Of a DNA stretch of 61,502 nucleotides, positions 53,946 through 61,502 are shown one piece after another (within the stretch, counting starts at the first letter, position 1; each line of letters starts with the position of its first letter). Source of the stretch: Pirellulales bacterium (GTDB taxonomy: Bacteria; Planctomycetota; Planctomycetia; Pirellulales; Lacipirellulaceae); contig JAKVCC010000013.1 of NCBI GenBank assembly GCA_022448265.1, positions 73,354 to 134,855 of the forward strand, read 5' to 3'. Both the position numbers and the translations under genes were made by a program. The notes beneath the pieces were generated by a model. That model made no database searches and was not told where the DNA came from. It saw nothing but the letters and a program-made list of their open reading frames with translations.

Positions 53946-54623
53946 TCATTTCCCCCGCACTGCGCCAAACCATTCGATTTGTTTTCGTGGGCAAAATTTC
54001 CAGCCTCGCTTTTCACAATGGGGCGACAGCCAAGCCGATCGCTCAAGCAGTTCTTCCTGGGTGACTCCTTGTGGCATCAGCAGCACCCGCTGAGGCGCGA
54101 CCTCCGGAAACGCCTCGAGAAAATGTTCCACCTCGGGCAAATCGTGCGGCTGGTCGATCACGAATTTGAGCTGATAGTCGTACTCCGCCATAAGCGCGGC
54201 GAGTACATCCGCTTGGTAGCGCTGCCGCTCGTGCCGACGGCTCCAACGGGCGGACGAGGGTCCGCTGCCTGCCAGCTTGGGGCTGATGGACATCAGGTCG
54301 CAGACAACCGGCAGGTACAACGTACCTGCCGTTTCGATTGTGATATGCCAGCCACGTTCACGCAAGAGCTTTGCCAGAGGCATTAGCTCGGCGAAGAGCA
54401 TGGGCTCGCCACCAGTCAGCACCACGTAACGGCAATCCCACTCCTCGACCTGAGCTACCGTTTCATCGACGGAAAGATCTGTCCCTTCCGGCTCCCACGA
54501 GGCATAAGGGGTATCGCAAAACCAGCATCGCAAATTACACCCACTGGCGCGCACAAACACGCTCGGCGTACCGGTGAGTAAGCCTTCACCCTGAACCGAT
54601 TTGTAGATCTCAGCGATTTTCAT
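53946..54623 (-). CDS. queE: 7-carboxy-7-deazaguanine synthase
   Basis: A 225-residue radical SAM enzyme of queuosine and preQ1 synthesis, converting carboxytetrahydropterin to carboxydeazaguanine. The iron-sulfur motif CNLRCWFC supplies Cys29, Cys33 and Cys36, preceded by [20 protein letters not shown]. Further markers are [10 protein letters not shown] and [12 protein letters not shown]. The ATG at 54621-54623 lies within the end of queC (14-bp overlap), so the two are coupled. The frame upstream to 54716 is not used. Confidence 0.94.
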   Translation of the reverse strand: MKIAEIYKSVQGEGLLTGTPSVFVRASGCNLRCWFCDTPYASWEPEGTDLSVDETVAQVEEWDCRYVVLTGGEPMLFAELMPLAKLLRERGWHITIETAGTLYLPVVCDLMSISPKLAGSGPSSARWSRRHERQRYQADVLAALMAEYDYQLKFVIDQPHDLPEVEHFLEAFPEVAPQRVLLMPQGVTQEELLERSAWLSPHCEKRGWKFCPRKQIEWFGAVRGK

Positions 54624-55404
54624 TGTCGAAGCGCAAGTGGTGAGGCGCAGGGCGCGAGTCCTTCGCGTGTCTGGCAGCGCATGCCTCGCTACTTGCCCTA
54701 GTTCCCCGATACTCAATCGGATCTACCAGCCCCGCTTCGGCAAAACCTTTGAGCCTGAGTTGGCAGGCATCGCACGTACCGCAAGAAACACCTGCAGTGC
54801 TCGGCGCATAACAGGTGTGCGTCAGCCCGTAATCAACCCCCAACTGCTGGCCACGCGTGATGATCTCGGCTTTGGTGAGATCGACAAGAGGCGTGTGTAT
54901 ACGAAACTGGATCGATCCCTCCACGCCCGCCTTGGTAGCCAAGTTAGCAACCCGCTGGAATGCATCAATGTACTCTGGACGACAATCAGGATACCCGCTG
55001 TAGTCGACCGCGTTGACTCCAATAAAAATGTCTCCGACTCCCAGCACTTCGGCAAAGCCGAGTGCCAGCGACAGCATCACGGTATTCCGAGCCGGCACAT
55101 AAGTAACAGGGATTCCTGCCGCCATTTGATCACCTGTGCGACCGCGCGGCACGTCGATCTCGGAGGTCAGTGCGCTGCCGCCCAGCGCTGCCAAGTCGAT
55201 CGACAGTACTTTATGTTCCGCGACACCTAACGCAACGGCAACGTGGCTCGCCGCTTCCAACTCAAAACGATGCCGCTGCCCGTAGTCGATGCTCAGCGCA
55301 TGCAGTAAAAACCCCCTTTGGCTGGCAATGGCCCCGACCGTCGCCGAGTCGAGCCCGCCCGAAAGGAGCACAACCGCCCTTTTGTGTTGCTGGTCCGTAT
55401 CCAT
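54610..55404 (-). CDS. queC: 7-cyano-7-deazaguanine synthase
   Basis: A 264-residue ATP-dependent enzyme that makes preQ0 from carboxydeazaguanine and ammonia. The PP-loop is [17 protein letters not shown]. Conserved regions are [52 protein letters not shown] and the zinc cluster [20 protein letters not shown]. The C-terminal ~35 residues after LVDPIEYRG are an extra tail. It is first in a queC-queE pair and divergent from queF across 163 bp. Confidence 0.95.
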   Translation of the reverse strand: MDTDQQHKRAVVLLSGGLDSATVGAIASQRGFLLHALSIDYGQRHRFELEAASHVAVALGVAEHKVLSIDLAALGGSALTSEIDVPRGRTGDQMAAGIPVTYVPARNTVMLSLALGFAEVLGVGDIFIGVNAVDYSGYPDCRPEYIDAFQRVANLATKAGVEGSIQFRIHTPLVDLTKAEIITRGQQLGVDYGLTHTCYAPSTAGVSCGTCDACQLRLKGFAEAGLVDPIEYRGTRASSEACAARHAKDSRPAPHHLRFDNENR

Positions 55405-55567
55405 CAGAAGGCCCTAGCCGTTTAGTCCGCCGGCAGTCCCAACGCGTACAATCCACAATCTCCAGGCTCAAATCTCCAATCCTAAATCCCCACACCCTAC
55501 CCGTCCCTTTCCGCCCCAACCTTATCATGCCACAATAGGAGGATCGACGAAAGGAGAACCCGCTACG

Positions 55568-55924
55568 ATGAGTGACTTCCGCAATCTGCTAGAAACCTTC
55601 GAAAACCAGTTTCCCCAGCGCCAATACCAAATCGAAATCGTCTGTTCCGAGTTCACCTCGGTTTGCCCGAAGACGGGCCAGCCCGACTTTGGAACGTTAA
55701 CGATCACTTATGCGCCGGCTCAAAAATGCGTGGAGCTCAAGAGCCTTAAGTTCTATATGCAAAGCTTTCGCAACGAAGGTATTTTTTTCGAACACATAAC
55801 GAACGTCATCCTGGAAGATCTAGTCAGTGCCCTGGAACCGCGGCAAATGAAAATTGCGGCTGCATTCAATTCTCGGGGTGGAATGGCCGAAACGGTAACG
55901 GTAGAGCATACCGATGAGCAATAG
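55568..55924 (+). CDS. queF: preQ0 reductase, short QueF type
   Basis: A 118-residue NADPH-dependent nitrile reductase that converts preQ0 to preQ1. Markers are the catalytic Cys in FTSVCPKTGQPDFGTL, and ELKSLKFYMQSFRNEGIFFEH, which is the QueF motif. The length fits the single-domain YkvM class rather than the 280-residue E. coli type. An AAGGAG site precedes the ATG. With queE and queC it forms a nearly complete preQ1 set; queD is not in the window. Confidence 0.94.
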   Translation: MSDFRNLLETFENQFPQRQYQIEIVCSEFTSVCPKTGQPDFGTLTITYAPAQKCVELKSLKFYMQSFRNEGIFFEHITNVILEDLVSALEPRQMKIAAAFNSRGGMAETVTVEHTDEQ

Positions 55925-56171
55925 GGCATGGATGACCAATCGCGCATACTCGAAGGACCGCTAGAGGCATCCCACCGGAGGCATTTTTTTCTGTTGGGTC
56001 ATAAGAACCTATCCCAAGACACAAGACCGTTACACGACGGGCCGGATACTGGTATCCCACGAACCGTTTTGGGGTAGGCTCTATGTCATTGGGAAGATCT
56101 TTGGTCCTCGAAAGGCCGCCCATGCTGGCCCCCACTTCCGATTTCCCGTCCCCGTAGCAAGCGGTCACTCC

Positions 56172-57200
56172 ATGCCGTCACCCCCCCGCGTCATTCTCTC
56201 TGGATTTGCAGACGAAGCAGCCATCCACAAGACGGCCGTCGAGCAGTTCGCCGCATTTGCGGCCCTGGGTCTGCAATACTACAGCCTTCGCTCTGTGGAT
56301 GTCGGTGGCGGGATCAAAAACGTGATGCAGCTCACCAAACGTGAAATTACCAAGCTGCGCCACCTCGAAGACGAATACGGCATGAACGTAGCCTCGATTG
56401 GTTCGCGGATCGGCAAAGTCAAACTATTGGATGTCGACGATGGCACGCAGAACAACTACGTGCCAATCGAGAAATACCTAGAAACAGAAGTCAATAAGGC
56501 CTGTGAACTGGCCCATGCCTTTGAAACGAAACTTATTCGCGGTTTTTCATTTTATCATCCCAAGGAAACCGACCCGTGGGCGCACTTACCGCAAACGGTT
56601 GACCAACTGAGCGCGATTGTCGAAATGTGCCATCGCAGCGACCTCACCTTCGGCTTGGAAGTCGAAGCGAACCTTGTGGGGCAAACGGGCCAACTGCTGG
56701 CTGAATTGCACCGCCGGATCAATCATCCAGCCCTGGTCACCATCTTTGACGGGGCCAACATCGTTTGCCAGGGTTTTGACACGGCCGAAACGTTTGCACA
56801 GTATCAGGCCATGAAGCCAAGCATCGGCTGGATGCACATCAAGGATTATCATGATCCAGGACGAGCGAGGCAGAACTCTCCCCTGGAAATCTCGCATGTA
56901 GAGGAAAGCATGCTCAAAAACTTTGTCCCTGCCGACGTCGGGGACTCGGGGCATGTGCAAATCCTGCAAGATTTTTCCGAAGAGATTCCGGCGCTGGAGC
57001 GGCGCCTCAAAAAGCGTGGCATCCCCGGTGTCATCTTGGATCTAGAACCGCACTTAAAAGGTGGCGGTCAGTTTGGTGGGTTCAGTGGGCCAGACGGCAT
57101 GGCCGTTGCTCTGCGGGCTCTGGTGCGGGTACTTGATTACGTCGGTATCGAGTATCACCTGCGCGACTTCGAAGACGTTCGAGCCGATCGCGGTTTTTAA
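56172..57200 (+). CDS. Sugar phosphate isomerase/epimerase-like TIM barrel
   Basis: A 342-residue member of the xylose-isomerase-like (AP endonuclease 2 type) TIM barrel superfamily. It has a starting strand VILSGFADEA, a Glu metal ligand in FGLEVEANLVG, a HINH-like region (HRRINHPALVTIFDGANIV), WMHIKDYHDPG and a final Glu in ILDLEPHLKGGG. No signal peptide. Its substrate cannot be read. In planctomycetes this fold is highly expanded. It stands alone on its strand, 247 bp after queF. Confidence 0.85.
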   Translation: MPSPPRVILSGFADEAAIHKTAVEQFAAFAALGLQYYSLRSVDVGGGIKNVMQLTKREITKLRHLEDEYGMNVASIGSRIGKVKLLDVDDGTQNNYVPIEKYLETEVNKACELAHAFETKLIRGFSFYHPKETDPWAHLPQTVDQLSAIVEMCHRSDLTFGLEVEANLVGQTGQLLAELHRRINHPALVTIFDGANIVCQGFDTAETFAQYQAMKPSIGWMHIKDYHDPGRARQNSPLEISHVEESMLKNFVPADVGDSGHVQILQDFSEEIPALERRLKKRGIPGVILDLEPHLKGGGQFGGFSGPDGMAVALRALVRVLDYVGIEYHLRDFEDVRADRGF

Positions 57201-58001
57201 ACCCGTTTAGGCCTGGGTCCTGCTGATCAGTGGCAGCTTCAACGGCGCCATCGACAGGAAGGGGTGCGTTTCAACTGACATCTCAGCCAGTGTTGCGGAT
57301 TCCCAGCAACCCTTGCGAATGATTCACATCAACAGTCCCAATAATTTGTAACCACCCAGGCCGCCAATCGCAGCAGAAATAGAGCCACCCCAGAAGCAGG
57401 GATCGTGGTTGCTCAGCATAGCGAGCATCTGATGAAATTCACCCCGGTCGTATCTACGGTCAGAGCGGGGCCAAGCCGAAAATGCATATTTTGCGGGTTA
57501 TAGGAAAAAGAGGTTCACCCCTGGTGGTCGCTGGTCGATGACAGATTGTGGACTAGGCCTTACTCGCGGGAGGGCCCTCCCCTGGCACCAGACCGATTCC
57601 AGAAAATTGCAAATTGTCTAAGACAAGTGACTTAGCCAGGGGGATCGTGCGGCGGGGGCTGTAGGACAAAAGTCTTTTCGTGATAACTACTTAGAGAAAA
57701 TCAGCAATAAGAAAACGAGAGAAAAACCACCGTTTTTGGCCGCCTGACCTTTTTACCGGGTATTACGTACTATAGTTACGGTGCATCTTGAATTTAGTCT
57801 CTCCCACCTTGGGGCGAAACGGATTGATGCACCACCGGGCACTAGGCGCAGCAGGAGATTGGAGCCCCTCACGCCAATGGTGCGAACAGAGAACAGAGCA
57901 AATAAACGGACGCGACACTGCAGGGTAATGGCCAGCTAACTGGCAAGATCGATTATCCAAGGAAGCCAAGTGTCGTGGCCTAGCGGTAAAGTGAACAGAC
58001 C
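57201..58001. other. Intergenic region without recognised gene, 801 bp
   Basis: Six-frame reading shows only short frames of non-protein composition, including one on the minus strand at 57763-57969. A perfect palindrome, TTGTC-TAA-GACAA, lies at 57614-57626 and is operator-like. An A-rich stretch at 57690-57725 precedes the dksA-type gene. No tRNA, riboswitch or known ncRNA could be recognised. Confidence 0.5.
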
Positions 58002-58406
58002 ATGGCTCGAAAAGACTCGATTACAAAACTGCGAGAGGTGCTTGTTCTGCGCCGAGACGCACTCCGCAAGGCATTAGCTGGGGATTTAAGTTTGCTCAAG
58101 TCGCTCCCCGAGCAGACAGGTGGCGACGTTGTTGACGCCGCGCTCGACACGGCGCAAGACGAGATTAGTTCTCAACTTGCAGAGGTCGAAAGTCGAGAGT
58201 TAGCCCAAATCGAAACCGCTCTCGAACAGATTCACAAGGGGACGTACGGGCTTTGTGAGATTTGCCGGGGCAAGATTCCCCTGGCGCGGCTGAACGCCCT
58301 GCCCTATGCGTCGACCTGTATCGATTGCCAGCGCAGTGCCGAGACGGGTGTCAACATCACAGGGGATTGGAGTCGCATAGGCGATGTTTCCCTCAGCGAC
58401 TTGTAA
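58002..58406 (+). CDS. DksA/TraR-type zinc finger protein
   Basis: A 134-residue protein. A helical N-terminal half (LRRDALRKALAGDLSLLKSL and a following coiled coil) is followed by a four-Cys zinc finger with CEICRGKIPLARLNALPYAS and CIDCQRSAE, as in DksA/TraR. Such proteins bind the RNA polymerase secondary channel or act as general regulators. The acidic Asp pair of E. coli DksA at the coiled-coil tip is not clearly present (the region reads DAALDTAQDE). It precedes the protease gene by 82 bp. Confidence 0.88.
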   Translation: MARKDSITKLREVLVLRRDALRKALAGDLSLLKSLPEQTGGDVVDAALDTAQDEISSQLAEVESRELAQIETALEQIHKGTYGLCEICRGKIPLARLNALPYASTCIDCQRSAETGVNITGDWSRIGDVSLSDL

Positions 58407-58488
58407 ACTCTATAAATGCGGGCTCATTTCAAGTGCATTCCAAGTGCATTTTGTGTTCGTATGATTTGTGTTTCGGGGAATTCTTCCA

Positions 58489-59652
58489 ATGCCTTGCCGA
58501 AGCTACCCACACTTGGTGAGTCGCTTCCCTGGGTGGCGATCGCGGGCCGTCTTGGCGGCCATACTTTCTCTGTGTGCACTTCCACTGTACGCCCAGCAAG
58601 TCAATACGTCCGACAAAGCAGATAAGAACCGCGAACAGCTCTTTACGGAATTGGCACAAGATGTCAAATCGCTTGACCGTGAACTGAGCATTTACAAACG
58701 CGTTGCCAAATTGGTTTCGCCATCGGTCGTACACATCGATAGCAAGCCTCTGCCACAATACAGTTTTCGTCGCGACGTTGAAGAGGCAGGCTCTGGCGTA
58801 CTTGTCCGCTATCGCGGCAAGGACTACGTACTAACAAATCGTCACGTCATCAAACATTCAAAAGAGGATTTGATCTGGCTGGAATTGGGCGACGGGCGTC
58901 AGTTGCAGCCAACCCGTATTTGGAGCGATGTCGAAACCGACATTGCGGTCATGTCGGTCGAATCTGCCAATCTGCTGCCAGCACGAATCGGCAACAGTGA
59001 TGGCGCCGAAATTGGTGATATCGTCCTGGCCTTTGGCAGCCCCTTTAATCTGCGCCGCAGCGTTACGCGTGGGATCATTAGTGCAAAAGGGCGCTCAAAC
59101 CTGGATCTGGGTGACGGCGAGGTAGTTTATCAAAAGTTTTTACAAACCGATGCAGCCATCAATCCAGGTAATAGCGGCGGACCTCTGGTCAACTTGCGCG
59201 GCCAAATCATTGGACTCAACACGGCAATTGCCAGCAATTCGGGCGGCAATGAAGGCATCGGTTTTTCGATTCCAATCAATGTCGCCGTGCGAATCATGCG
59301 CCATCTTATCGAAGACGGCCACGTCGAACGTGGCTTTCTGGGAATTCGGCTCGATGGCAGCTTCGATTCAAAAAAAGCTCGCTATGTTGGTCTCCATCAA
59401 CTGCAAGGCGCGCGGGTGAAGGAAATCACGGCGGGTACACCGGCTGCCAACTCCAATCTGTTGGTGGACGACATCATCCTAAAGTTCGACAGCCTGGAGA
59501 TCGAGGACGACAAGCATTTGATCAATCTGGTAAAGCGGACTGAGATAGGACGCATGGTTGAGTTGGTTGTCTTCCGCGACCGGCAAGTCCGAACCGAGTA
59601 CGTCGAAATTGGAAGACGCGAAGATTTTGTCGATAAGGCTGATCGCCGTTAA
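58489..59652 (+). CDS. HtrA/DegP-type serine protease with one PDZ domain
   Basis: A 387-residue exported protease. The signal peptide is VLAAILSLCALPLYAQ. The trypsin-like triad is His119 (LTNRHVI), Asp151 (SDVETDIAVM) and Ser229 (AAINPGNSGGPLVN). One PDZ domain follows (residues ~290-375; GTPAANSNLLVDDIILKFDS). The ATG at 58489 with GGGGA upstream is preferred to a GTG at 58468. It probably handles periplasmic protein quality control. It stands beside the DksA-type gene, possibly in one transcript. Confidence 0.93.
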   Translation: MPCRSYPHLVSRFPGWRSRAVLAAILSLCALPLYAQQVNTSDKADKNREQLFTELAQDVKSLDRELSIYKRVAKLVSPSVVHIDSKPLPQYSFRRDVEEAGSGVLVRYRGKDYVLTNRHVIKHSKEDLIWLELGDGRQLQPTRIWSDVETDIAVMSVESANLLPARIGNSDGAEIGDIVLAFGSPFNLRRSVTRGIISAKGRSNLDLGDGEVVYQKFLQTDAAINPGNSGGPLVNLRGQIIGLNTAIASNSGGNEGIGFSIPINVAVRIMRHLIEDGHVERGFLGIRLDGSFDSKKARYVGLHQLQGARVKEITAGTPAANSNLLVDDIILKFDSLEIEDDKHLINLVKRTEIGRMVELVVFRDRQVRTEYVEIGRREDFVDKADRR

Positions 59653-59862
59653 CGCACATTTCTCACTACTCTTGTGCTACAAGTCGGTAGCTTGATTCTG
59701 GAAGCATCGCGGGTGCGCAGTTTACTTTCTTGACGTATTCGCACCTTGAAATGTCGTTGGACTATGTTTTTCGAGGTTTACGGAAATTCCTCGAGTGATC
59801 ACGTCCGTCGTGTCATCCAACGCCGGTCGCCCGGCAGAACGAAGCCGAGACAGGCTGACAAC

Positions 59863-61059
59863 TCACTCGCGAAATTGCTCAAAGTAATAGACACCCTTTT
59901 TGTTCGATGACACCACGTCAAGGTATCCATCCGCATTGACATCGGCTACTTCGAACTGCGTGCCCGGCCCACTGTCGTGATCGAATTGGTGACGAATCCA
60001 GATGGGACGTCCGCCTTCCCGCCGCAATTCAAACCAATAAAACGCAGCTGGTTGATCCGCGCCTGGGTCTGCCCCGCCATGTGCCCACCAGCGTTTTCCC
60101 GTCACAAAGTCCATTAGCCCGTCGCCATTCATGTCGGCCAAACATACTCCATGTGTTTGCGAGAAACTCGCATCGATTTCCTGTTTCCGCCACTGGCCGG
60201 GAGCCTGCTGTTCATGCCACCAGATTCCAAAGGCATGCGGGCTGCTCGTGAGGACATCCTGATCGCCATCGCCGTCGAAGTCATAAACAAATATTTGGGC
60301 TCCCGAACCAAACGGGACCTCGTGAAAACTCCAGGCCCCGGAGGGTTCCTCTGGGCCTTCCCACCAACCGGCTTCACAAACGATATCCTGTCGCCCATCC
60401 AGATTGACATCTCCGATCCCTAAACCGTGTGAATAGCGGTTGCACCCCTGCGCACCTGCAGCGGACACCGCATGGACATCCCAGGGATCGGTCGGGTTTT
60501 CCCCGCGAGTGAAATAACCCATTTTCTTTTGCGGACCATCAATATCAACAGCGTCGGGGTTAAATGCGGCCACAAATTCACGCGTACCATCCATATCAAG
60601 ATCGACCATTTGGGGACTCTCGTTGTTCGTCACTGGGGTAAGGACGTGCCGCGTCCATTCCTTTCCGTTCTCCCGCGGGTTCTCATACCACCATGTTGGC
60701 GTTCCCGGGAAATCGCAAATGATAATATCGGTCCAGCTATCACCATTCAGATCTTCTGCAAAGGCACAAAAGCAATTGGAATAACCCTTTGGTTGAAAGT
60801 GTGCCGGCGTCTCGATCAGTGCGCCATTCTTCCAAGGGTGTTTCGTTGATACAACCTGCAATTTCCAGTCGGGAGCTGCATACCACACAAAACCGGCCGC
60901 AATATCATTCAGTCCATCGTGATTGAAATCGCCCACTGCAACCCCTTCGCTGCGGAAGCGATGGTCGAGCTGTACCTTCCTAAAACGGACCTCTGGTGGG
61001 TCCGCCATGGAAAGTGGGGCGAAAAGGGACAGACCCATTAAGGATAGCACGAGTCGCAT
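59863..61059 (-). CDS. Secreted FG-GAP/VCBS repeat protein
   Basis: A 398-residue exported protein (signal MRLVLSLMGLSLFAPLSMA). It has repeated Asp-rich calcium-binding loops of the FG-GAP/VCBS type: GDFNHDGLNDIAAGF, EDLNGDSWTDIIICDF, VDLDMDGTREFVAAF, GDVNLDGRQDIVCEAG, YDFDGDGDQDVLTSS, ADMNGDGLMDFVTGK and ADVNADGYLDVVSS. This predicts a seven-bladed beta propeller. No catalytic domain is visible. Many planctomycete genes of this class are predicted to be extracellular carbohydrate-related. A CTTGT-CAC-ACAAG inverted repeat lies at 61074-61086, just upstream of the start. Confidence 0.9.
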   Translation of the reverse strand: MRLVLSLMGLSLFAPLSMADPPEVRFRKVQLDHRFRSEGVAVGDFNHDGLNDIAAGFVWYAAPDWKLQVVSTKHPWKNGALIETPAHFQPKGYSNCFCAFAEDLNGDSWTDIIICDFPGTPTWWYENPRENGKEWTRHVLTPVTNNESPQMVDLDMDGTREFVAAFNPDAVDIDGPQKKMGYFTRGENPTDPWDVHAVSAAGAQGCNRYSHGLGIGDVNLDGRQDIVCEAGWWEGPEEPSGAWSFHEVPFGSGAQIFVYDFDGDGDQDVLTSSPHAFGIWWHEQQAPGQWRKQEIDASFSQTHGVCLADMNGDGLMDFVTGKRWWAHGGADPGADQPAAFYWFELRREGGRPIWIRHQFDHDSGPGTQFEVADVNADGYLDVVSSNKKGVYYFEQFRE

Positions 61060-61304
61060 GGGTGGAAACCTTTCTTGTCACACAAGTGAGTGAGGATGCC
61101 GATTGGGCCCCCGCTGGCATCTTGCAATGTTAACGAAATTGTCCCGAGGATTCACGGGGGCGCAGCACAGCACGCGCCTCGAAGTTTTCCAAAACGCGAG
61201 CCATGGCGATGCCCTCGCTCTGGAATAATGACCTTCGTCGTTCTCGCACGTTCGGCAACAACTGGAAATGAGGACACGACGCCGAGCGACGCGACCGCCC
61301 CCAC

Positions 61305-61502
61305 TTATTCCTTCATGCGTTCCTGAAATCGCTCTCGAGCCTGTCGGAAGATCGCCTCAACACTTTCGCGGTCAGGACGGCTGGGATAACGATCCCTTGT
61401 CTGCACGACGCGCAATAACTGATCGATCCAGCCCACGAAATAACTGGCGTCCTCCGCATTGCGAATGGGACGTCCGCCCACGTGGACAAACACGGGACTC
61501 GT
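61305..61502 (-). CDS. CehA/McbA-type metallohydrolase, C-terminal fragment (5' end beyond window)
   Basis: A frame open to the right edge of the window encodes the last 65 residues of a protein: TSPVFVHVGGRPIRNAEDAS, then YFVGWIDQLLRVV and a charged helix. This resembles the C-terminus of CehA/McbA-family (PHP-like) metallohydrolases. The start and catalytic residues lie outside the window. The ATG-like GTG at 61491-61493 is internal. It is upstream of, and on the same strand as, the FG-GAP gene. Confidence 0.6.
   Translation of the reverse strand, partial: TSPVFVHVGGRPIRNAEDASYFVGWIDQLLRVVQTRDRYPSRPDRESVEAIFRQARERFQERMKE

Noticed and set aside
55405-55567. Possible preQ1 riboswitch between queC and queF
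   Set aside because: No class I or class II aptamer core could be recognised; only a pyrimidine-rich tract and an AAGGAG site are seen.
57763-57969. A 68-residue minus-strand frame in the large gap
   Set aside because: Odd composition, no ribosome-binding site, and no hydrophobic or domain pattern.
57970-58012. tRNA-like D-arm pattern (GGCCTAGCGGTAAAGTG)
   Set aside because: No acceptor, anticodon or T arms follow, and it runs into the start of the DksA-type gene.
1-61502. Mobile element, prophage, CRISPR array or toxin-antitoxin pair
   Set aside because: No transposase, integrase, Cas, phage structural gene or inverted-repeat-bounded element was seen on either strand.

Overview
The window looks like chromosomal DNA of a planctomycete, probably from the Pirellulales. 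The basis is family recognition by eye, not a search. Supporting signs are an enlarged SecA (1230 residues), a moxR/DUF58/von Willebrand/DUF4175-type operon with NPCBM and terpene-cyclase-repeat proteins, secreted FG-GAP and CehA/McbA-type proteins, Kdo transferase in a Gram-negative-like envelope setting, frequent GTG/TTG starts, and G-rich simple-sequence spacers. I see no rRNA, tRNA, CRISPR array, insertion sequence, phage gene or integrase. Gene order is compact and housekeeping-like.

Layout. 1-2690 (minus): a three-gene ABC-2 exporter, whose last gene runs off the left edge. 2933-3784 (plus): a rhomboid-like membrane protein without the protease motif. 3860-8888 (minus): waaA and secA. 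9446-24639 (minus): a run of nine genes encoding a secreted PQQ-propeller protein, MoxR ATPase, DUF58, two vWA membrane proteins, a giant DUF4175-like membrane/coiled-coil protein, a small secreted protein, a terpene-cyclase-repeat protein and an NPCBM protein.

24743-46515 (minus): about 22 kb devoted to respiration. In transcription order it encodes Rieske protein, cytochrome b6, an enlarged subunit-IV-type cytochrome b, a 1537-residue octaheme cytochrome c with a PDZ domain, two cupredoxin-like proteins, a diheme cytochrome c lipoprotein, Cox II and Cox I (A2 type), heme A and heme O synthases, Cox III, Cox IV, an ABC-2 exporter, SCO1, a DUF420 protein and two tiny membrane proteins. This reads as one quinol-to-oxygen chain (a bc complex, dedicated heme c and copper carriers, an aa3-type oxidase and its assembly factors). 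It is the most interesting part of the window. A perfect CRP-type palindrome lies upstream of its first gene.

47183-53895 (plus): purD, a very small secreted-looking cysteine-rich peptide, an orphan FtsX-type permease, an internally duplicated ten-helix transporter and a small helical protein. 53946-55924: queuosine/preQ1 genes queE and queC (minus) and queF (plus). 56172-59652 (plus): a sugar isomerase-like TIM barrel, an 800-bp gap without a recognisable gene, a DksA/TraR zinc-finger protein and an HtrA-like protease. 59863-61502 (minus): an FG-GAP/VCBS protein and the C-terminus of a CehA/McbA-like protein.

All functional calls come from reading motifs in the translated sequence. No database search was possible, and start codons were chosen from overlap, Shine-Dalgarno and signal-peptide arguments.
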